A DNA stretch of 52,341 nt from Candidatus Omnitrophota bacterium (GTDB lineage: Bacteria; Omnitrophota; Gorgyraeia; Gygaellales; Profunditerraquicolaceae): NCBI GenBank assembly GCA_028712505.1, contig JAQTQC010000003.1, forward strand, positions 53,056-105,396. Reading direction: 5' to 3'. Of this stretch, positions 43,430 to 52,341 are shown piece after piece. How positions within the stretch are numbered: the first letter of the stretch is position 1; every line of letters starts with the position of its first letter. The position numbers were made by a program, and so were the translations under genes. The notes beneath the pieces are model-generated. The model did no database searches, had not been told where the DNA came from, and saw only the letters and a program-made list of their open reading frames with translations.

Positions 43430-44736
43430 AAACGCTCAACTTTATTTTTGTGCCCGCCTTTATAAACATTCCGAGAATCAAATATTAACTTTGCGTTTTT
43501 CAATAGCTTGGAGTAATCCACACCCGAGTGATCAGTGGCAATCAAAATACAATCAAATCCCCTTATTTTTGCATCAGTTAAGGCTACAGATCTTAGGTCA
43601 ATATCCTTTAGTTTGAGAAAAGGAATAAGCGGATCTGAATAGGAAACTTTTGCGCCATGCCGGTTTAAACTGCTGATCACATCAACACTAGGAGATTTAC
43701 GCAAATCTTTAACATCTTTCTTGTAAGTAACTCCGATTACCAGTATTCTTGAATTCTTTATATCCTTATTTCTCCGGATCAAACACTCCTCAATCCTTTT
43801 TACAATATACTCGGGCATACAATTTATTATATTTGAAGCCAGACTGATAAAACGAGAATGAAAACCAAAGCTTTTGGCCTTCCAATGCAGATACAGAGGA
43901 TCTTTAGGGATACAATGCCCCCCTACTCCCGGCCCCGGATAAAAAGGCATAAACCCAAAAGGCTTTGTACTGGCGGCCTGAATTACCTCCCAGATATCGA
44001 TATTCATTTTATGCGCCATCATTGATAATTCATCAACCAAGCCGATATTAATCAAGCGATAAGTATTCTCCAGGAGCTTTACTGTCTCGGCGCAACGGCT
44101 GCTGCTTACCGGAACTACCTTTTTAATAATAATACCATAAACTAAGGCAGCCAGCCGGCCGGCTAAAGGATTGATCCCTCCGACAACCTTGGGTATTTTA
44201 TGCACGGGGAATCTTTTATTGCCCGGATCGATCCTTTCGGGGGAAAAACAAAGGTAGAAATCCCGGCCATGGACAAGACCCTTTGCCTGAAAAATAGGCA
44301 AGATCTCTTCCTCCGTAGTCCCAGGATAAGTGGTACTTTCTAAGATTATCAGCGCGCCTTTCTTTATATGCAGCGCAGCTTCTTTTACCGCGTTCTTGAT
44401 AAAAGATATATCCGGAAGGTTCTTTCCTTTAAGTGGAGTAGGTACGCAAACCAGGACTACATCTGCCTCTTGAATATCCGAGAAATCATGGCTGGCTTTA
44501 AAATAACCGCTTTTTAAGCTATTTATTAATTCCTGGTTGCTGATATCGCTAATATAAGAAATCTTCTTAACAATAGATTTAAGGCGATCCCGATCAATTT
44601 CAATACCAGTTACCGACACGTGCTTTCTGACAAACTCTAAAGCCAGAGGAAACCCCACATAGCCTAAGCCAATTACCGCTATCTTTAACTTACCATTTTT
44701 TATTTTTTCTCTAAATTCAGAAATAATCTTATTCAT
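43426..44736 (-). CDS. UDP-N-acetylhexosamine 6-dehydrogenase (WbpA/WecC-like)
   Basis: This is a nucleotide-sugar dehydrogenase of 436 aa that oxidises a UDP-N-acetylhexosamine to the uronate. The Rossmann motif VIGLGYVGFPLA (21-32), LESTTYPGTT and the catalytic cysteine C275 in GGHCIPKDP are present. The FGFMPFYPGPG stretch is typical of the WbpA group. The frame extends to 44814, but the ATG at 44736 overlaps the ugd end by 8 bases, with AGGGGA just before, and starts MNKIISEFREKI at the expected distance. UDP-GlcNAc is more likely than UDP-ManNAc as substrate, but this is inference. Confidence 0.87.
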   Translation of the reverse strand: MNKIISEFREKIKNGKLKIAVIGLGYVGFPLALEFVRKHVSVTGIEIDRDRLKSIVKKISYISDISNQELINSLKSGYFKASHDFSDIQEADVVLVCVPTPLKGKNLPDISFIKNAVKEAALHIKKGALIILESTTYPGTTEEEILPIFQAKGLVHGRDFYLCFSPERIDPGNKRFPVHKIPKVVGGINPLAGRLAALVYGIIIKKVVPVSSSRCAETVKLLENTYRLINIGLVDELSMMAHKMNIDIWEVIQAASTKPFGFMPFYPGPGVGGHCIPKDPLYLHWKAKSFGFHSRFISLASNIINCMPEYIVKRIEECLIRRNKDIKNSRILVIGVTYKKDVKDLRKSPSVDVISSLNRHGAKVSYSDPLIPFLKLKDIDLRSVALTDAKIRGFDCILIATDHSGVDYSKLLKNAKLIFDSRNVYKGGHKNKVERL

Positions 44737-46027
44737 TTCCCCTACCCACGCCGATATAAGTGAAACCCTTGGCCTTAAGAAATTTAGGGTCGTATATATT
44801 CCTTGCATCGACAATCAGCGGCCGTTTAAGTGATTTCTTTAATTTAGCAAAATCCATCTCTTTAAATTCATTCCATTCCGTAGCTACAATCAGGCAATCA
44901 GCGGAACTGCCAGCCTGATAAAGGTCTTTACAAAAAACAGCATCCTTCAGGAATTCTTTCGCCTTATCCATCGCCTTGGGATCGTAAACCTTCACCTTTG
45001 CGCCCTCCTGGATTAAAGAGCGGATCAAATCAATGCTTGGCGCATTCCTAAGGTCGTCGGTATTGGGCTTAAAGGCAAGCCCCAAAACCGCTATAGTCTT
45101 GTCTTTTATAATCCACAGCTCATCTTTTATCTTCTGCAAAACAAATTTCTTCTGCTCTTCATTGGCATCTCTGACTGCTTTAAGGATCTCGAAATCATAA
45201 CCTAATTTTTCCGCAATACTTATAAATGCCTCAAGGTCTTTGGGAAAACAGGAACCACCGTATCCGATTCCCGCATGCAAGAAATGGCGACCAATCCGAC
45301 TGTCCAAACCCATGCCTTCGGCAACCTCTTTCACATCCGCGCCAACTTTATCGCAAATACGCGAAATAGCGTTAATAAATGATATTTTAGTAGCCAGGAA
45401 GGCATTGGAGGCGTGTTTAATTAATTCCGCTGATTTTATGTTAGTGACCAGGATCGGCCGGTTTAAGGGTTGATATAAACTGCTCATAATCTGTTTTGCC
45501 TTAGCGCTTTCTACTCCCAAGATAATCCGGTCAGGATGGGTAAAGTCATTTATCGCCGAACCCTCTCTCAGGAATTCCGGGTTGGAGACTACATCAAACT
45601 TGTGCCCTTTCTTGATATAGGTTGAAATTGTTTTTTTCACCCAGGCGCAAGTCTCAACCGGCACAGTGGATTTTTCGACAATTACCCGATAACCGTCCAT
45701 ATTCTGGGCGATAGTCCGGGCAACATTTTCGATTCCGGTTAAATCCGCTTCCCCGTTTTCAAGCGCCGGAGTCCCCACCGCGATAAAAATCACTTCACTC
45801 GACTTAACCGCAGACTTAATGCTCGAGGTAAATTTAAGTCTTTTATTCTTCAGATTAAGCTTAATCACCTCCTCCAACCCAGGCTCATATATCGGAACAA
45901 TCCCTTTTGTGAGATTGGCGATCTTTTTAACATCATTATCAGCGCAAATAACCTTATTGCCCAATTCCGCGAAACATGCGCCGGTGACTAAACCTACGTA
46001 GCCTGAACCGATTATCGATATATTCAT
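44729..46027 (-). CDS. ugd: UDP-glucose 6-dehydrogenase
   Basis: This 432-aa enzyme oxidises UDP-glucose to UDP-glucuronate. It has IIGSGYVGLVTGACFAELG (5-23), VEKSTVPVET (118-127), SNPEFLREGSAI and the catalytic C260 in GYGGSCFPKD, and it ends in the standard UDP-binding domain (LGLAFKPNTDDLRNAP). AGGCGG precedes the ATG. It starts 30 bases after lptD, so it is likely on the same transcript. It supplies the UXS enzyme at the end of the operon. Confidence 0.95.
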   Translation of the reverse strand: MNISIIGSGYVGLVTGACFAELGNKVICADNDVKKIANLTKGIVPIYEPGLEEVIKLNLKNKRLKFTSSIKSAVKSSEVIFIAVGTPALENGEADLTGIENVARTIAQNMDGYRVIVEKSTVPVETCAWVKKTISTYIKKGHKFDVVSNPEFLREGSAINDFTHPDRIILGVESAKAKQIMSSLYQPLNRPILVTNIKSAELIKHASNAFLATKISFINAISRICDKVGADVKEVAEGMGLDSRIGRHFLHAGIGYGGSCFPKDLEAFISIAEKLGYDFEILKAVRDANEEQKKFVLQKIKDELWIIKDKTIAVLGLAFKPNTDDLRNAPSIDLIRSLIQEGAKVKVYDPKAMDKAKEFLKDAVFCKDLYQAGSSADCLIVATEWNEFKEMDFAKLKKSLKRPLIVDARNIYDPKFLKAKGFTYIGVGRGNE

Positions 46028-46057
46028 TTATCCGCCTTTTATAAGATGTTTAGGATT

Positions 46058-48256
46058 TTATTGCGCGCCGGATTTCTGTTCACTGACAGACTGGTCAAAA
46101 CCAAATTCATTCTCAGGAAAAGCCTTAAGCCTAAATACAAAATAAACTGTAGTACCTGTATCTTCTTTTTTATTCAGCGTAAGATCCATTTCCCAACAGT
46201 GCAAATCCCGGGTAAAGGTATATTCCTGCTCCTGTGAACCGCTGTCAAGCGTACTCGTCTGTTTAAAGTTATAACGTTGGTACATCTTGAATTTCCACTT
46301 CGGGTTCAGGCGCCAGTTAAAACCAAAGGTAACTTCATTTTTACCTTTTCTTTCATAACGCTGACCAAGACTAAAAGACCGCTCTTTTCCTAGATCAAAA
46401 ATTAAATCATAATTAGCTAACGAAAACTTATTATAGTTTACGTTTGTATGATCTGAGTGCTCATAAGTTACCTCAGATTCTACCCTCATCCAGGAATACG
46501 GCAATATCTTAAGTTTAAAAAGAATATCCGAAAAGTTGTCCTTAAGATTCTCTCCGGTGCGCGGAGTAAGTATCGCATTATCTCCTGTCTTAGGGTCGAG
46601 CACATAGTCAGTAGTAATCAACAAATCCACTAAATCGACACTCTGCCCCTTACGTTTGGTTTGTATCTTATTAGACAAACTTAAGGTAGCAGTATTACCT
46701 CGGTGTATATCATCAACATCATCGATCTGTTTTATATTGCTGATCGGTATAGTCGGCACATGAGTATATAGATATCCCACGCTCGGAGTAATGATGTGGC
46801 GCAGTCCATTGATGTCTAGGCCGAGAAAATTGGTTTTGGCTTTATAGGTGCGGAAAAACTTGGTACTCACATCCATGCCGCTATAAAAAACAGTCCGGAT
46901 TATTCCGTGCTGACCGTTTTCGCCTTTATCATACAGGGTTTGACGACTGGCGACAAATGGCTTTAACCGGATAAAACTTATTCTCGTAGGCAAAGAAAGT
47001 GTGTTTGTTGTATCAAGGCGGGTTGAGGAAACATCGTTAGCTGTTACAGGTTCTGTAGTCGCCTTTTTATTATAGGAACCGAATTGAGTTGAATCTTCAA
47101 AATATAACGGAGTATTTCCTAGCTGCAAACTTGGCAGGTTATAATTTATTTCCGGCATCTTATCCAATTGATCAAACCAGTGGTTAGTGCGTTTTTGCAA
47201 GAGTATATCCAAGCTGGAATAATCAAAAGCGTGATGGAAAAGACCGTAGCTTAAAGGTTCAGAATCTTTTTCGTATTCACGGAAAAAATAATCCTTAAAA
47301 ATATTATGGTTTGCGTCATACTTCCTTCGCTCATCCACGATTTTATAATATTCCGCGGTAAAATTAGTACGCTCATCGATATCCCACCTGTGCCGCCAAC
47401 GCATAAAATAACGCTGGAACTCCGTAGGCGCGCCTGCCGGCTGGTTATCAGGTTTTTCATTGGTATAATAAAACTTGAAATCACCTTTACCTAAGAAAGT
47501 CTTGAAATAATTTACCTCAAAACCTTCACCCCAACCCAGCTTACTGCGGTAATCAAGAAAAACAAGGGCATTTGCCTTCTCTGTAAGGTTATAGCGCCAG
47601 GCGCTTAAAAGATACGGGCCCCAATCCTTACGCTTGCCCGGCTCAACCTGCACATGCATAATCGGTTCTTTCATTGAATAGTTAAATTGAGGCAGATAGA
47701 GAACTGGTACTGTACCCAGATAAAGAGTGGTTTGTCTGGAACGCACCTTATCTCCAGGAGACATGCTGATCCTTTTAGACGCCATGCGGAAATGCGGATG
47801 GTCCATGTTACAAGTAGTAAAATAACCTCCTTTTGCTACAAATTCGCTGTCACTTACCTTCTCCACTTTTTTGGCCTTGCCAAAATAAGGATTAGCCCGG
47901 AAATCAGCATTATAAATTACGCCGGTCTTATTCGTAAAATCATAGACTATTTTTTCCCCGGTAATCACCCCATTTACATCCTCAAGGCGGGCATTACCTT
48001 CAGCCACGCCCTCTTTTGACTGCATATTAACCTTCATTTTGCTGCAGGTCAATTTCGAGCCTTTATAGATAACTTCGATATTACCGGTAGCAACAACCTC
48101 TTTATTATCGGCAGAATATTCTACATTATCACCGTTAATGATTATCGGGGATTCTTTACTGTCCGCAGCAGATGCCAAATCAACAGAAGAAATAAAAACA
48201 ACCAGCATAACTCCGGAGAAAAACAGCCTATTTAATTTTAAGAACCTATTTAGCAT
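46058..48256 (-). CDS. lptD: LPS assembly outer-membrane protein LptD
   Basis: LptD is the barrel that puts lipopolysaccharide into the outer leaflet. The 732-aa protein has a signal peptide (about 1-30, cut after ASA). An N-terminal OstA/LptA-like beta-jellyroll lies at about 36-150 ([20 protein letters not shown]), then the conserved [12 protein letters not shown], and a barrel from about 200, including [13 protein letters not shown]. Two cysteines at about 71 and 149 are in the N-terminal part and one is near the C-end, fewer than in the E. coli protein. The barrel does not end in Phe but in a polar tail. The gene shows that the cell has LPS, and it overlaps the transaldolase gene by 11 bases. 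Confidence 0.93.
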   Translation of the reverse strand: MLNRFLKLNRLFFSGVMLVVFISSVDLASAADSKESPIIINGDNVEYSADNKEVVATGNIEVIYKGSKLTCSKMKVNMQSKEGVAEGNARLEDVNGVITGEKIVYDFTNKTGVIYNADFRANPYFGKAKKVEKVSDSEFVAKGGYFTTCNMDHPHFRMASKRISMSPGDKVRSRQTTLYLGTVPVLYLPQFNYSMKEPIMHVQVEPGKRKDWGPYLLSAWRYNLTEKANALVFLDYRSKLGWGEGFEVNYFKTFLGKGDFKFYYTNEKPDNQPAGAPTEFQRYFMRWRHRWDIDERTNFTAEYYKIVDERRKYDANHNIFKDYFFREYEKDSEPLSYGLFHHAFDYSSLDILLQKRTNHWFDQLDKMPEINYNLPSLQLGNTPLYFEDSTQFGSYNKKATTEPVTANDVSSTRLDTTNTLSLPTRISFIRLKPFVASRQTLYDKGENGQHGIIRTVFYSGMDVSTKFFRTYKAKTNFLGLDINGLRHIITPSVGYLYTHVPTIPISNIKQIDDVDDIHRGNTATLSLSNKIQTKRKGQSVDLVDLLITTDYVLDPKTGDNAILTPRTGENLKDNFSDILFKLKILPYSWMRVESEVTYEHSDHTNVNYNKFSLANYDLIFDLGKERSFSLGQRYERKGKNEVTFGFNWRLNPKWKFKMYQRYNFKQTSTLDSGSQEQEYTFTRDLHCWEMDLTLNKKEDTGTTVYFVFRLKAFPENEFGFDQSVSEQKSGAQ

Positions 48257-48905
48257 TATTCGTTTGGGGGATTTTCTTATAGTCTTCCAGGAACCGGTTT
48301 ATTCCAATATCGGTCAACGGATGTTTGATCAGTTGCTCAATCACTGAATAAGGTATAGTGGCAATATCTGCCCCGATTAAAGCCGCGTTAACCACATGCA
48401 TCGGATTACGCACAGAGGCAACAATGATCTGGGTTTTAAAACCGTAATTTTCATATATCTTTTTTATATCCTTTATTAAATTGATCCCCTCCTGGGCAAT
48501 ATCGTCAAGCCTGCCGATAAAGGGCGAGATATAAGTCGCTCCGGCCTTAGCTGCCAACAATGCCTGGGTGGGTGAAAAACAAAGCGTAACATTTGTCATA
48601 ATCCCTTCAGCAGTTAAGATCTTTACTGCTTTCAACCCTTCTTTTATAAGGGGAATTTTAACTACGATATTCTTAGCCAGCTTGACTAATTCATGGGCTT
48701 CAGCAACCATTCCGGCACATTCAAGACTAATAACCTCAGCACTAACCGGACCGCTAACCAAAGCACAAATCTCTTTTAATACCTGCTCCGGGTTGCGCGC
48801 CTCCTTGGCCATAAGCGTAGGATTGGTAGTTACTCCATCAATAAGACCAAGGCTGGTTGCTTCTTTTATCTCTTTAACACTTGCGGTATCAATAAAAATT
48901 TTCAT
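48246..48905 (-). CDS. Transaldolase / fructose-6-phosphate aldolase (small TalC type)
   Basis: This 219-aa TIM-barrel enzyme starts [20 protein letters not shown], has the DGVTTNPTL segment and the Schiff-base lysine K83 in [10 protein letters not shown]. Short proteins of this type work either as transaldolases of the pentose phosphate pathway or as fructose-6-phosphate aldolases. Sequence alone does not separate them. It overlaps the ROK gene by four bases and lptD by 11. Confidence 0.92.
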   Translation of the reverse strand: MKIFIDTASVKEIKEATSLGLIDGVTTNPTLMAKEARNPEQVLKEICALVSGPVSAEVISLECAGMVAEAHELVKLAKNIVVKIPLIKEGLKAVKILTAEGIMTNVTLCFSPTQALLAAKAGATYISPFIGRLDDIAQEGINLIKDIKKIYENYGFKTQIIVASVRNPMHVVNAALIGADIATIPYSVIEQLIKHPLTDIGINRFLEDYKKIPQTNNAK

Positions 48906-49828
48906 TTGTTCAGCCTCTCCCTGACTAAATATCCTGCTCCAATTATTCCAGCATTATTGCCTAGTTTTGCCTTAAGTATCTTAACCCTTTTTGCCTGCAC
49001 GCTCATTGCGCGCATAAAAATAGTAGCTCTAACACTTGCAAACAAAACACTGCCAGCGTTGGATACCCCTCCGCCGATTACAATCACGTCAAGATTAAGC
49101 AAATTCACAATCCCGCTTAAAGCCAGGCCCAGTTTTTTACCGACTTCGCCCCAAAATGCCAAAGCCTTACGGTTATTAGCTTGTGCCAAACAGCTTACTT
49201 CTTCAAGGGTAACTCTAGGACCAAATAGTTTACGTGCCTGTTTGATGATCCTGCCATTACCGATATAGGCCTCAAGGCAAGCCTCTGAGCCGCAGCCACA
49301 AACAGGCCCATGCTCATTAAGCGGAAAATGTCCTATCTCTCCGGCAGCATTATCAATACCGCGATAGAGGGAATTATCAATAATCAATCCACCTCCAACC
49401 CCTGTTCCCAAAGTCAGGCATAAAGCATTTGGATACCCCTTAGCCGAACCAGCCATATGCTCTGCTAAGGCCATTAATTTAGCGTCATTGTCAATAAAAA
49501 CCGGTAGGCCGGTTTTCTGTTCCAGGATCTTCTTTAAGCCTACTTCTTTCCATCCCGGAATATTCGGCAAGAAATGCACTATACCTTGACGGGTATCTAC
49601 CGGCCCAGGTAAACCGATACCTATACCCAAAACAGAATCTTTAGATATCCCTAATTTTAGAAGAAAACTGTTTACAGAATCAATCAGCCCGCTAATAAGT
49701 TTTTGCTTATTATCAAAACTCTTTGTGCCAAATATGCTTTTGGCTTTGATTTTCAAAGCATTGTCGAGCAAGGCACATTTCAGATTGGTCCCGCCTAGAT
49801 CTATAGCAATAATAAAACGTTTAGCCAT
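48902..49828 (-). CDS. ROK-family sugar kinase (probable glucokinase)
   Basis: This 308-aa cytosolic kinase has the ATP site [16 protein letters not shown] (6-21), the sugar-binding [24 protein letters not shown] and the ROK zinc motif in [12 protein letters not shown] together with GHFPLNEHG. There is no N-terminal winged helix, so it is an enzyme and not a repressor. Glucose or N-acetylmannosamine are possible substrates. It is the first gene of the envelope-sugar operon. The promoter lies so close that the mRNA would start at the ATG, and no Shine-Dalgarno is present. Confidence 0.9.
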   Translation of the reverse strand: MAKRFIIAIDLGGTNLKCALLDNALKIKAKSIFGTKSFDNKQKLISGLIDSVNSFLLKLGISKDSVLGIGIGLPGPVDTRQGIVHFLPNIPGWKEVGLKKILEQKTGLPVFIDNDAKLMALAEHMAGSAKGYPNALCLTLGTGVGGGLIIDNSLYRGIDNAAGEIGHFPLNEHGPVCGCGSEACLEAYIGNGRIIKQARKLFGPRVTLEEVSCLAQANNRKALAFWGEVGKKLGLALSGIVNLLNLDVIVIGGGVSNAGSVLFASVRATIFMRAMSVQAKRVKILKAKLGNNAGIIGAGYLVRERLNK

Positions 49829-49835
49829 GGGTGGT

Positions 49836-49864
49836 ATTTTATATTAAAACTAAAGATTTTTCAA
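49836..49864 (-). promoter_or_regulatory. Promoter of the ROK kinase-lptD operon
   Basis: -35 TTGAAA (49859-49864), 17-base spacer, -10 TAAAAT (49836-49841). Only seven bases separate the -10 from the ATG at 49828, so the predicted transcript is leaderless. The bases before the ATG (ACCACCC) contain no ribosome-binding site. Confidence 0.7.
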
Positions 49865-49880
49865 GGAATAAGTCTCTTAT

Positions 49881-50876
49881 TTAGGCAGGGCAGAAACAAA
49901 CCTTATTCTTTCCCGTTTCCTTTGCCAGATATAAAGCCTGATCAGCCATCTCAATCAAATCTTTCATATGCTCAGTATGATCGGGATAAGTGGAAACACC
50001 GATACTGACCGTAACTTTTAATTCTTCATCATAAGCCTTAATTGTCGAAGCCTCGATTGCCTGACGGATACGTTCGGCGGCAAAAGAAGCCTGCTCCTTA
50101 TCTGTTTCCGCCAATACTATAGCCAACTCCTCACCGCCGTATCGTCCGATAAAATCTATCTGCCTGACCATATCGCCTATAGTCTTGGAAACTTGCCGCA
50201 GTATCGCATCACCAACCAGATGCCCATAACGATCATTGAATTGCTTGAAATTATCCAGGTCGATCATCAGAAAACAAAGGTGCAGCTTATTCTTTCTGGA
50301 ACGTTTAAGCTCTTCACTGAAACGTTCCAGAAAATACCTGCGGCAATAAACCTGGGTCAACGCATCAGTAATCGCCATCCCCTGGACCTTCTGATAAAGA
50401 TGTGCCCTTCTGAGCCCGATCAAAAGTTGTTGCACCAGAATCCCGAATTTTTCCTTATCCTCCTCAGAAATCCCGTCCACTGCCAGATACCCCGCAGTCT
50501 GGTTCTCTTCGGTATTTAAAGGAAATACGGTATAATCTTTATATTTGCCTAAGTTGGCACTGTCTTTTATATACTGGCATTCTTTAAAGCCGATATGCTT
50601 CCTAAGATTTTCATAAAAAATAGTAAAAATCTTTTCTTCATCCAGCCCTTTGCATATATCTTTAGTCAGTTCATAAAGCGCGAGTGTTTCCATAAAGATT
50701 TTATTCAAACGTAGATTCTCGGAATCTAAAGCAAGCTTGTTTTCTTTTAGACTATCCAACTCATTAAGCAAAGAGGTTTTTTTAGCTTCTCTGCGCTTGA
50801 AACGGACGGACAGAATGTCGAATAAAAAAATATTCCAGCTAACGGCGAAAATCAAAAATAATATCAGATAAAGCAT
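49881..50876 (-). CDS. Membrane-anchored GGDEF protein (GGEEL, I-site present)
   Basis: This 331-aa protein has one N-terminal membrane helix (about 2-22), a short coiled coil, a small GAF-like region (about 65-160) and a GGDEF domain (168-331). The active loop is GGEEL (247-251), with a product-inhibition RxxD (R238-D241) five residues before it. Loop position 5 is Leu where Phe is usual, so activity is likely but not certain. It overlaps the neighbouring GGDEF gene by 13 bases and shares its layout, which suggests an old tandem duplication. Signal is unknown. Confidence 0.9.
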   Translation of the reverse strand: MLYLILFLIFAVSWNIFLFDILSVRFKRREAKKTSLLNELDSLKENKLALDSENLRLNKIFMETLALYELTKDICKGLDEEKIFTIFYENLRKHIGFKECQYIKDSANLGKYKDYTVFPLNTEENQTAGYLAVDGISEEDKEKFGILVQQLLIGLRRAHLYQKVQGMAITDALTQVYCRRYFLERFSEELKRSRKNKLHLCFLMIDLDNFKQFNDRYGHLVGDAILRQVSKTIGDMVRQIDFIGRYGGEELAIVLAETDKEQASFAAERIRQAIEASTIKAYDEELKVTVSIGVSTYPDHTEHMKDLIEMADQALYLAKETGKNKVCFCPA

Positions 50877-52147
50877 ACCCGGTTTCTTCCCTTTCGCTTA
50901 GCATCATACATGGATTTATCCGCTTTCTGGATCAGCTCATCGTCATCTTTTGTATCCAGCGGCAGACAGGCCAGCCCAATCGATACCGTAACCGATGTAT
51001 TCTGACGGCGCAGCAAGATCTTCTCTCTTCCAATCTTCTGGCGTAATTCCTCTGCCACCTCCAAAGCCCTCTGCTTATCTATCTCCGGAAGCATAACTAA
51101 GAATTCCTCGCCGCCAAAACGGCATAACAAAGGATTTAAAAGGCTCAAAGATTCTTTTAATAAGGAACTAACTTTCTTCAAGACGATGTCCCCAGCAGTA
51201 TGTCCGAATTTATCATTGTATTGCTTGAAAAAATCAATATCGATCATCATTAACGCCAGGCGCTGATCCAGGCGCAGGCAGCGCTTTGCCTCATCCTTTA
51301 GCCTGCTGATAAAATACTGTTTAGTGTAAAGTCCAGTCAAATCATCATGGATAGCCAGATCCTGGGTTTTTTGAAAAAGCAGACTGTTTTCCAGGGCTAC
51401 CGCACCTAACCCTGAGACTAGGGAAAGGAAACGTAAATCGTCCTGGTTAAAGGATCCCCTTTTATCACTCTCCAGGCGCAAAAGTCCAAGCAAAGAATGG
51501 TGGCTGATCAACGGCGAGCTAATCAGCGATAAAATCGGACGCATCTCCTGGCTACGCAAGACATCCAGATCGAAACGAAAATCATTCTTTAGGTCTTCAA
51601 TAAGAAGTTCCCGGGAATGCCTTAATACCCAATAATCGAAGATATCCCCTTCTTTAGAAAGGATGACCATCTGGCGGTCTTCTTTGATAGAATGGATAAG
51701 GCTTAATTTCTGAGTATGGTTGTCCAGCAGGTAGAAAAGCGCCGAACCACAAGAATTTGAAATCAGGGAATAAACCGTAGAGCTTAAGACATTAACAACT
51801 ACCTCCAGCCTCAGACTCCTGTTTAATTCCTCAATTACCTTTTTCAGGTTATTATAACGGGTAATCCTGAATTTAAGCGCCGCGCCAAACTCCCGGGCCT
51901 TGAGATTTTCGGAATTGGTAATGTTTATCTGTTCTTTGATATTCTCAAGCTGGGATTCAACCAAAGAATTCTTTTCGGAAAAGAATTTCAATAGATAGAA
52001 AAAGATGGAGATATTGGACAGGAGGAAAAAAATGAATACGAATGGATTAATTCGTTGATGAAGAATAAATAAGTTAATTGCAGTAGCGACAATGACGGAA
52101 AGCGACAAAAGTAGGCAAAGCTTCTTCCGGGAGATTTTCTGGTGCAT
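50864..52147 (-). CDS. Membrane GAF-GGDEF diguanylate cyclase (GGEEF, no I-site)
   Basis: This 427-aa protein has two N-terminal membrane helices (about 8-30 and 34-55), a coiled coil (60-110), a GAF domain (about 110-255) and a GGDEF domain (265-427) with a canonical GGEEF loop (345-349). The residues five upstream do not form RxxD, so product inhibition through an I-site is not expected. With its partner downstream, the pair offers one feedback-limited and one unrestrained c-di-GMP source. It begins 32 bases after the ABC ATPase gene. Confidence 0.92.
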   Translation of the reverse strand: MHQKISRKKLCLLLSLSVIVATAINLFILHQRINPFVFIFFLLSNISIFFYLLKFFSEKNSLVESQLENIKEQINITNSENLKAREFGAALKFRITRYNNLKKVIEELNRSLRLEVVVNVLSSTVYSLISNSCGSALFYLLDNHTQKLSLIHSIKEDRQMVILSKEGDIFDYWVLRHSRELLIEDLKNDFRFDLDVLRSQEMRPILSLISSPLISHHSLLGLLRLESDKRGSFNQDDLRFLSLVSGLGAVALENSLLFQKTQDLAIHDDLTGLYTKQYFISRLKDEAKRCLRLDQRLALMMIDIDFFKQYNDKFGHTAGDIVLKKVSSLLKESLSLLNPLLCRFGGEEFLVMLPEIDKQRALEVAEELRQKIGREKILLRRQNTSVTVSIGLACLPLDTKDDDELIQKADKSMYDAKRKGRNRVCFI

Positions 52148-52179
52148 AAAAACCTTCCAACTAAACCAGGGTTTAAATC

Positions 52180-52341
52180 TTAAACAATAGTCTCTTCGGT
52201 GTTTTTATCGAAGAAGTGGACTTTGCTCATATCAAAGACTACGTCCATCTCCTGGTTTACCTTCGGCCGGTCATGCGCGCCGACGCGGGCAATAAAGGTG
52301 TGCCTGCCCGTATTAAGATAAAGATAGACCTCTGAACCCAT
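52180..52341 (-). CDS. Sugar ABC transporter ATP-binding protein, C-terminal fragment (UgpC/MalK-like)
   Basis: Only the last 53 codons are in the window, and the gene continues past the right edge. The translation runs MGSEVYLYLNTGRHTFIARV to the end VHFFDKNTEETIV. This is the TOBE/OB-like regulatory domain typical of the MalK/UgpC/MsmK group, including its GSE-x-YLY and FDMSKVHFFD pieces. The ATPase domain itself cannot be seen. It drives import of an oligosaccharide or glycerol-phosphate through an unseen permease. Family is fairly secure, substrate is not. Confidence 0.8.
   Translation of the reverse strand: MGSEVYLYLNTGRHTFIARVGAHDRPKVNQEMDVVFDMSKVHFFDKNTEETIV

Noticed and set aside
52150-52180. 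Small inverted repeat after the ABC ATPase gene as a terminator
   Set aside because: The stem is at most six A/T-rich pairs (TAAACC/GGTTTA) and no T-tract follows; too weak to call.
1-52341. CRISPR array, insertion sequence or prophage
   Set aside because: No regularly spaced repeats, transposase, integrase or phage structural genes were seen on either strand.

Overview
The window most resembles a chromosome segment of an uncultured anaerobic diderm, and my best guess is Candidatus Omnitrophota. This is inference from gene content, not from a phylogenetic marker search. The supporting points are a bacterial Wood-Ljungdahl methyl branch (acsE, acsD, cooC, a RACo-type activator, acsC), an LPS-type outer membrane (lptD and a large outer-membrane barrel protein), an indirect amidotransferase pathway (gatCAB), a sigma-70 rpoD, and a low-to-moderate GC content with very dense operons joined by ATGA overlaps. 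All but one of the protein genes lie on the minus strand. I see no CRISPR array, insertion sequence, prophage gene or clear frameshift.

Layout from left to right. (1) 1-139: a tRNA with CAU anticodon and encoded CCA, plus an extra copy of its 3' end at the window edge. (2) 151-14197 (transcribed right to left): gatC-gatA-gatB-ctpA-deacetylase-tsaD-mgtC-bactofilin/HTH fusion-HTH/membrane protein-larB-acsC-acsV(RACo)-cooC-acsD-acsE. (3) 14198-14422: a divergent promoter region, then the only plus-strand gene, a 1066-aa glycoside-phosphorylase-like protein. (4) 17699-20554: a 951-aa TPR plus outer-membrane barrel protein with a consensus promoter. (5) 20594-21102: a complete monocistronic unit for an unknown 112-aa protein (promoter, two-hairpin leader, CDS, terminator). 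(6) 21153-32616: a long gene run, in transcription order rnhA, rnpB, yebC-ruvC-ruvA-scpB, then aromatic amino acid genes (pheA-hisC-aroF-tyrA), cmk, lepA-lepB and the phospholipid genes pgsA-plsY. (7) 32613-33519: a zinc-ribbon coiled-coil protein and two tRNAs with their own promoter. (8) 33575-41492: cvpA-nif3-dnaG-rpoD and a PAS/GGDEF/HD-GYP protein, from a strong promoter at 41523-41552. (9) 41569-49828: ROK kinase-transaldolase-lptD-ugd-wbpA-like-epimerase-UXS, an envelope and nucleotide-sugar operon. (10) 49881-52147: two adjacent membrane GAF-GGDEF proteins, and at the right edge the tail of a sugar ABC transporter ATPase.

How the genes work together. AcsE moves the methyl group from methyl-tetrahydrofolate to the corrinoid protein AcsCD. 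The RACo protein reactivates oxidised cobalamin, CooC serves nickel insertion, and LarB makes a nickel-pincer precursor. The CODH/ACS catalytic genes acsA/acsB are not in the window. UDP-glucose dehydrogenase, UXS, a WbpP-like epimerase and a WbpA-like dehydrogenase should give UDP-GlcA, UDP-Xyl and N-acetylhexosaminuronic acids for surface polysaccharide, in the same operon as LptD, which inserts LPS. Three diguanylate-cyclase-type proteins point to c-di-GMP signalling. The most novel-looking item is the adjacent pair of a bactofilin fused to an excisionase-type DNA-binding domain and a membrane-anchored protein with the same domain (6721-7542).
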